In this document: positions 34,456 through 37,741 of the stretch, in pieces
How the letters are laid out: every line of letters begins with the position of its first letter
Numbering within the stretch: the stretch's first letter is position 1
From: Ignavibacteriota bacterium
Lineage (GTDB): Bacteria > Bacteroidota > Ignavibacteria > Palsa-1295
Length of the DNA stretch: 37,741 nt
Direction of reading: 5' to 3'
Assembly: GCA_003151825.1 (NCBI GenBank)
Contig: PLYO01000035.1
Location: 1-37,741 of the forward strand
Notes under the pieces: model-generated
What the model saw: only the letters and a program-made list of their open reading frames with translations
The model's database searches: none
What the model was told of the DNA's origin: nothing
Program-made: the position numbers and the translations under genes

Positions 34456-34479
34456 AGGGCAGCCCTTGCGGGCTGCCCT
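34456..34479 (-). terminator. Hairpin after groEL-tail copy T2
   Basis: Minus strand AGGGCAGCCC(GCAA)GGGCTGCCCT, followed by TTGGTTTATA with no T-run. A weak or non-terminating hairpin. Confidence 0.55.
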
Positions 34480-34483
34480 CGAA

Positions 34484-34567
34484 TCACATTAATACATATC
34501 CCCCATCCCGCCGCCAGCCCATCGGTGGCATGGCTGGCTTGTCTTCCTTCTTCTCGCGCGGCCTCAT
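34484..34567 (-). pseudogene. groEL-tail copy T2, frameshifted
   Basis: ATG overlaps the BrnA stop (ATGA). It reads [17 protein letters not shown] like the other copies. An extra base in the glycine codons shifts frame, so the end becomes [10 protein letters not shown] and passes the usual TAA. DNA identity to T0-T3 continues through the TAATGTGATT spacer. Confidence 0.6.
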
Positions 34568-34845
34568 GCTCCGGGTTGTAAATGCTGTTGCTTCATGCCA
34601 GCCGCAAGTAGTTCAAGAACCATTTCCTGCAAGTCTTTTTTGCGCTCGCGGGAAAGGCGTTCAATTTGCTCCGTCCAAGCATGTGGCATGGTCAGGAAAA
34701 ACGCATCTTCCGACTTCTTAATCATCGGAGGTGGTACCCTGCGCCATCCTGCGGGATCAAGATATTCCGTCGAATCGGCTGTGGACCAGAATTCAAACTC
34801 TTCGTCTTCGTTCTTGAATTCAGGAATTGCTTTGATTGTGCTCAT
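34564..34845 (-). CDS. BrnA-like antitoxin (CopG family)
   Basis: 93 residues. EEFEFWSTADSTEYLD is the BrnA/CopG-type N-terminal signature, followed by a ribbon-helix-helix-like part (AFFLTMPHAWTEQIERLS, then a helix through LELLAAGMKQ). It would bind and neutralise the BrnT toxin encoded by the overlapping upstream gene and repress the pair. Order toxin-then-antitoxin with a 26-base overlap is typical. Confidence 0.75.
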   Translation of the reverse strand: MSTIKAIPEFKNEDEEFEFWSTADSTEYLDPAGWRRVPPPMIKKSEDAFFLTMPHAWTEQIERLSRERKKDLQEMVLELLAAGMKQQHLQPGA

Positions 34846-35128
34846 CGTATTGCTTCTTTTCGGTTTTATTCATGTCCCGCGTGCATATTGGCCTTAGGCG
34901 ACCCTTTCGTTCCGTATAAACAATGAACAGGTAACGTCCTGCATCGGTTCTGCTTTTAACGACTCGACGTTTTTCCGGGCCAAAATAATTAATTGAATCA
35001 TGCTCCAGAAATGGTTCGTTTCTCAAGGCTTGTTCTGTTTCATAGGGAGCGACGTGATGCTTTTCCCAATTCTTCCAGACATTTCCTTCGTCCCAGTCGA
35101 AACCTTCATAATGATCTATCAAACCCAT
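34820..35128 (-). CDS. BrnT-like toxin
   Basis: 102 residues. The DWDEGNVWKNWEKHHVAPYE start, FLEHDSINYFGPEKRRV and YLFIVYTERKGRLRPICTRD match the BrnT family, a RelE-fold ribonuclease toxin. Overlaps brnA. A TATTTTTG box lies 4 bases before its ATG, so it may have its own promoter. Confidence 0.78.
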   Translation of the reverse strand: MGLIDHYEGFDWDEGNVWKNWEKHHVAPYETEQALRNEPFLEHDSINYFGPEKRRVVKSRTDAGRYLFIVYTERKGRLRPICTRDMNKTEKKQYDEHNQSNS

Positions 35129-35132
35129 GCTA

Positions 35133-35140
35133 CAAAAATA
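35133..35140 (-). promoter_or_regulatory. TAnnTTTG box just before the BrnT gene
   Basis: TATTTTTG on the minus strand, 4 bases before ATG; implies a leaderless transcript. It lies beside the dispersed repeat 35147-35304. Confidence 0.4.
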
Positions 35141-35146
35141 CGATAA

Positions 35147-35304
35147 TTATCTCCACACGGGCTGGAAAGCCCGAGGACAGGCTGAAAGCCTGTGCTACAC
35201 GTAGTTCCCACATTCCCCACACCGCCCGCAAAGCTTGCCGGCAGGCGAAAAGCCGGTGCTGTTCGCGGGGCGCGTTCCGTTCAAACGTTCCCGACGGGGC
35301 AAGC
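35147..35304. repeat. Multi-hairpin dispersed repeat (copy 2)
   Basis: Same orientation and order of hairpins as 31865-32021 (CGGGCTGGAAAGCCCG, ACAGGCTGAAAGCCTGT, AAAGCTTGCCGGCAGG, then GCGCGTTCCGTTCAAACG). It separates the BrnTA pair from the two hypothetical genes in the same groEL-tail interval. Confidence 0.8.
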
Positions 35305-35362
35305 AACCTCAAAGCCAGCCGCTCAACGATCCGATCGACGGATGGCTGAAATAGCTCAATCT

Positions 35363-36061
35363 TCAATGGAATTGTCCAGAAGCAATTCCACCGATAAGGA
35401 TTGTAACAAAAATTGCTCCAAGCGCAGCGTATGCCCATTCGTCGGATGTTAGACCAAGGAATGCACCATTGTTAGATGGTATAAGGTCTGATCCCCGAAG
35501 TTCAGAAATACTTGGCCCATGCCGGAGGATGGTCCAGCCCAATGCCTTGGCACATGCGTAAGTAGTCGTATAGGTTGAACCGTCAGCCAGTCGCACTTCA
35601 ACGAAACCAGGTTTCAAATCATATGTCAAGGGGCCAAGATGAATTTGATTGGGAACTATGTCGTAATCAATGCTATTCGTGGAGGTTTGCGTGTTGTATT
35701 CGCTTGAATGAGCTTGCTGCCCCATTTCAAAACCTCTTTGGAAAGAGTTACTCCACTGCTGGCGTTGTGCGTTTGACCGATTTTGCATAGATTGCAATAC
35801 CGGTTCCGTTTCTACCTGTCGCTGCTCCTCTTGCTGCGGTTGGATCTGATAATTTGGCGGCTCCTCTAATTGTGGAAGAGGTTCTTGTGGCGGCAAAGTT
35901 GGCAGATGAGTGGGAACCCATAACCACTTATCATGTGCCTCTTGCTCTCGCTTTTGTTGTTGCTCATACTCCCATTGCTGCATCCAATCATAAGAGCCCG
36001 ATTGAGCTCGCACGACTGGTGCTAAAGTGATAAGCGTGAGAAGTATGATAAGATGTCTCAT
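35363..36061 (-). CDS. Exported Gln/Glu-rich protein with C-terminal membrane helix
   Basis: 232 residues. Signal peptide (MRHLIILLTLITLAPVVRAQ), a glutamine/glutamate-rich region to ~125, then a globular part (GPLTYDLKPGFVEVRLADGS) and a C-terminal hydrophobic helix (YAALGAIFVTILIGGIASG). No family recognised. Confidence 0.6.
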   Translation of the reverse strand: MRHLIILLTLITLAPVVRAQSGSYDWMQQWEYEQQQKREQEAHDKWLWVPTHLPTLPPQEPLPQLEEPPNYQIQPQQEEQRQVETEPVLQSMQNRSNAQRQQWSNSFQRGFEMGQQAHSSEYNTQTSTNSIDYDIVPNQIHLGPLTYDLKPGFVEVRLADGSTYTTTYACAKALGWTILRHGPSISELRGSDLIPSNNGAFLGLTSDEWAYAALGAIFVTILIGGIASGQFH

Positions 36062-36104
36062 GTCTCCTTAATCAAACCGCTTTTGCATGAGCTTTAGTTC
36101 AAGT

Positions 36105-36533
36105 TCATGTGTGGATACCAAGAATCGAGGCTTCCTCCAAGTTAATCAATGTATAGAATTTTCTATTTAAGTATAGATAGAGATAATTCACGCTCCGCAA
36201 TAGTTCCGAGAGGCCGTAGTGATGATTCACAGAAGGGTCCGTCGTTCTAATCACTTCTCCTATCCAGTGTTCGATGGAAGCTGCCCATATTAGCTGTGTC
36301 ATAGCCTTTTTTCGTAATTCCCGAAAATTCAAGATCCTTTCGAAAGCCTGAGGCTCTTTGGCAAGTTCTTTCAGGAGATTACTGCAATTCGAAATAATCA
36401 ATTGCAATTCTCGGCTCGGAGATGGAGCCGATTTGACAGGATGTTCCGAAATCGCTTGTTGTGTTAAGTTCGTATGTGTCATTTTTTCTGCTGTTGAATT
36501 GGTGGTAAGATTGATTTGTCGTTTCAACAACAT
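36105..36533 (-). CDS. Hypothetical helical protein
   Basis: 142 residues from ATG at 36533 (a second ATG at 36482). Predicted mostly helical: LQLIISNCSNLLKELAKEPQ, FRELRKKAMTQLIWAASIEH, LSELLRSVNYLYLYLNRKFY. No signal peptide, no recognised family. AT-rich. Starts ~30 bases after the T3 hairpin. Confidence 0.55.
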   Translation of the reverse strand: MLLKRQINLTTNSTAEKMTHTNLTQQAISEHPVKSAPSPSRELQLIISNCSNLLKELAKEPQAFERILNFRELRKKAMTQLIWAASIEHWIGEVIRTTDPSVNHHYGLSELLRSVNYLYLYLNRKFYTLINLEEASILGIHT

Positions 36534-36563
36534 CTGAAATTGCAGATAGTTTCCCGAATATCA

Positions 36564-36587
36564 AGGGCAGCCCTCACGGGCTGCCCT
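36564..36587 (-). terminator. Hairpin after groEL-tail copy T3
   Basis: Minus strand AGGGCAGCCC(GTGA)GGGCTGCCCT, followed by TTGATATTCG with no T-run. Stem shared with T1 and T2 but not with groEL's own terminator. Confidence 0.55.
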
Positions 36588-36597
36588 CGTAATCACA

Positions 36598-36678
36598 TTA
36601 ATACATATCCCCCATCCCGCCGCCGCCGCCCATCGGTGGCATGGCTGGTTTGTCTTCCTTTTTCTCGCGGGCGTTCAT
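36598..36678 (-). CDS. groEL-tail copy T3: 26-codon mini-gene
   Basis: ATG overlaps the DUF2283 stop (ATGA). Reads [16 protein letters not shown] then [10 protein letters not shown] and TAA, one glycine longer than GroEL's end. Translational coupling makes synthesis possible. Confidence 0.6.
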   Translation of the reverse strand: MNAREKKEDKPAMPPMGGGGGMGDMY

Positions 36679-36896
36679 GCTTCTTCGAGTTCTTCGACCT
36701 CCATCTCGCGCTCGAATTTGTTGAGCGTGTCGATGGGAAATTTTTTCGAGGCGTCGAGGATCTCGATCCCCATAAGCCTGCCATCTTCGGTCATGTCGAA
36801 GGTAATACCTTCCGGTCCTTCCTCTGCAAAATCCGGCTCCACGTCCGAAAGTTGAATATAAGCGGTGTCTGCCTGGCTGTCGTATGAGATTTTCAT
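36675..36896 (-). CDS. DUF2283 protein (probable antitoxin-like partner)
   Basis: 73 residues: MKISYDSQADTAYIQLSD and GRLMGIEILDASKKFP are the DUF2283 signature. These proteins are often encoded next to DUF4258 proteins as a toxin-antitoxin-like pair. The start overlaps the DUF4258 stop by 4 bases. Confidence 0.75.
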   Translation of the reverse strand: MKISYDSQADTAYIQLSDVEPDFAEEGPEGITFDMTEDGRLMGIEILDASKKFPIDTLNKFEREMEVEELEEA

Positions 36897-37138
36897 TTTC
36901 GTTTTCCTTTCCGTATTGGAAAATTCGTTTTAACTACGAGTGTGTCCCTTTCTTTAATCACCGCAAGCCGAATTGGAGTTCCAAACTTATTACGAATTCC
37001 TTCGAAGGTCAAGACCCGCTTTTGATTCTCCGGCCAGTCCTTTAAATTGACAGCCATCAAACTTCTAATCAGATGCTCACGATCGATTTTATAAAGTTTT
37101 AATCTCTGAGTTGCATGGCGATGAAAGAAGATTTTCAT
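36893..37138 (-). CDS. DUF4258 protein (probable toxin-like partner)
   Basis: 81 residues: FFHRHATQRLKLYKIDREHL, KRVLTFEGIRNKFGTPIRLA and DTLVVKTNFP fit the DUF4258 family, which is RelE/BrnT-like in size. First gene after groEL; starts 16 bases from groEL's terminator hairpin with no visible promoter. Confidence 0.72.
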   Translation of the reverse strand: MKIFFHRHATQRLKLYKIDREHLIRSLMAVNLKDWPENQKRVLTFEGIRNKFGTPIRLAVIKERDTLVVKTNFPIRKGKRK

Positions 37139-37153
37139 GTAACCTTAAAAACA

Positions 37154-37180
37154 TCGAGGGGCACCAATGGTGCCCCTCGA
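37154..37180 (-). terminator. groEL intrinsic terminator
   Basis: Minus strand CGAGGGGCACC(ATT)GGTGCCCCTCG then ATGTTTTTAA. A good hairpin with T-run, at the same distance from the stop as the other three array hairpins but with a different stem. Confidence 0.8.
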
Positions 37181-37186
37181 ATCACA

Positions 37187-37741
37187 TTAATACATATCCC
37201 CCATCCCGCCGCCGCCCATGGGCGGCATGGCTGGCTTGTCTTCCTTCTTCTCGACGATCACGGCTTCGGTCGAGAGGAGCAAGCTGGCAACGGAGGCTGC
37301 ATTTTGCAGCGCGGTGCGTGTAACCTTTGTTGGGTCGATGACGCCGGATGCAAAAAGGTTCTCATAGACCTCGGTCGCGGCGTTGAAACCATAATCGTTC
37401 TTGCCTTCCTTCACTTGGTTGACGATCACGGAACCTTCCAAACCGGCATTATTGACGATCTGTCGCAACGGCTCTTCGAGCGAGCGGCGAATGATCTCGA
37501 TACCGGTACGGATGTCGGCGTTCGCCTGCTTCGATGAGAAGCCATTCGAAAGTCCGGCCATCGAGCGGAGCAGCGCAACGCCGCCGCCAGGAACGATTCC
37601 CTCTTCGACGGCTGCGCGCGTGGCGTGCAGCGCATCTTCGACGCGGGCCTTCTTTTCCTTCATCTCTACTTCCGTCGATGCGCCGATCTTGATGACCGCT
37701 ACACCACCCGAAAGCTTCGCAAGGCGCTCCTGGAGCTTCTC
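37187..37741 (-). CDS. groEL: Chaperonin GroEL, C-terminal part (5' end outside window)
   Basis: 185 codons open to the window edge. Typical GroEL sequence: [50 protein letters not shown] and [20 protein letters not shown]. The end is [20 protein letters not shown] plus Tyr, a glycine/methionine tail of the type that lines the folding chamber. Its last ~22 codons are duplicated downstream three times (33762, 34484, 36598). Confidence 0.97.
   Translation of the reverse strand, partial: EKLQERLAKLSGGVAVIKIGASTEVEMKEKKARVEDALHATRAAVEEGIVPGGGVALLRSMAGLSNGFSSKQANADIRTGIEIIRRSLEEPLRQIVNNAGLEGSVIVNQVKEGKNDYGFNAATEVYENLFASGVIDPTKVTRTALQNAASVASLLLSTEAVIVEKKEDKPAMPPMGGGGMGDMY

Noticed and set aside
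33724..37251. Classical integron attC sites in the groEL-tail repeats
   Set aside because: No integron integrase in the window and no R-box core (GTTRRRY) at the repeat ends; the repeat is plainly groEL-derived.

Overview
The window is chromosomal DNA of an uncultured-type bacterium of the Bacteroidota/Chlorobiota (FCB) group. The evidence is several secreted proteins ending in type A sorting domains (type IX secretion), many lipoproteins and HYDIN-like choice-of-anchor repeats, a few TAnnTTTG promoter boxes, and a GroEL with a glycine/methionine-rich tail. Kapabacteria or Ignavibacteria relatives are plausible, but species level cannot be read from the sequence. No tRNA, rRNA or CRISPR array was seen.

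Layout. (1) 1-6061, minus strand: a compact run from recA through small lipoproteins and hypotheticals to recX, a YbbR protein and a DnaQ-type exonuclease fused to GIY-YIG. The exonuclease gene is cut by the window edge and carries two palindromic mini-elements inserted in frame. (2) 6.2-10.1 kb, minus: a LamG-like secreted protein and two tandem kelch-repeat proteins. (3) 10.5-16.1 kb: dinD, lipoprotein and TPR genes, a phosphoesterase, cmk and another lipoprotein, interspersed with dispersed palindromic repeats and a fragment of a sorting domain. (4) 16.2-24.9 kb: a large cell-surface repeat protein, a sialidase-like beta-propeller protein, a sugar epimerase, a glycosyltransferase, and a fused homocysteine methyltransferase/methylenetetrahydrofolate reductase whose zinc cysteines are missing. 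(5) 24.9-28.8 kb: a frameshifted REP-associated transposase between 38-bp inverted repeats, then three translationally coupled DsbD-alpha-type genes, the last being full DsbD. (6) 29-32.4 kb: secreted proteins, lipoproteins and dispersed hairpin repeats.

(7) 32.4-37.7 kb is the most unusual part. The 3' end of groEL enters at the right edge, reading leftward. Downstream of it lie accessory genes punctuated by three further copies of the last ~22 codons of groEL, each followed by a hairpin at the same distance. The gene groups between copies are a DUF4258/DUF2283 pair, two hypotheticals plus a BrnT/BrnA toxin-antitoxin pair, two small membrane proteins, and a SIR2-like NAD-binding protein. Each groEL-tail copy has its own ATG, overlapping or 3 bases after the stop of the preceding gene, so it reads as a 25-27 codon mini-gene. 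Genes start 14-30 bases after each hairpin, leaving almost no room for promoters. This looks like a gene-cassette array built at the groEL 3' end, possibly driven by read-through from groEL. No integrase is visible in the window. I consider this the best candidate for an undescribed system.
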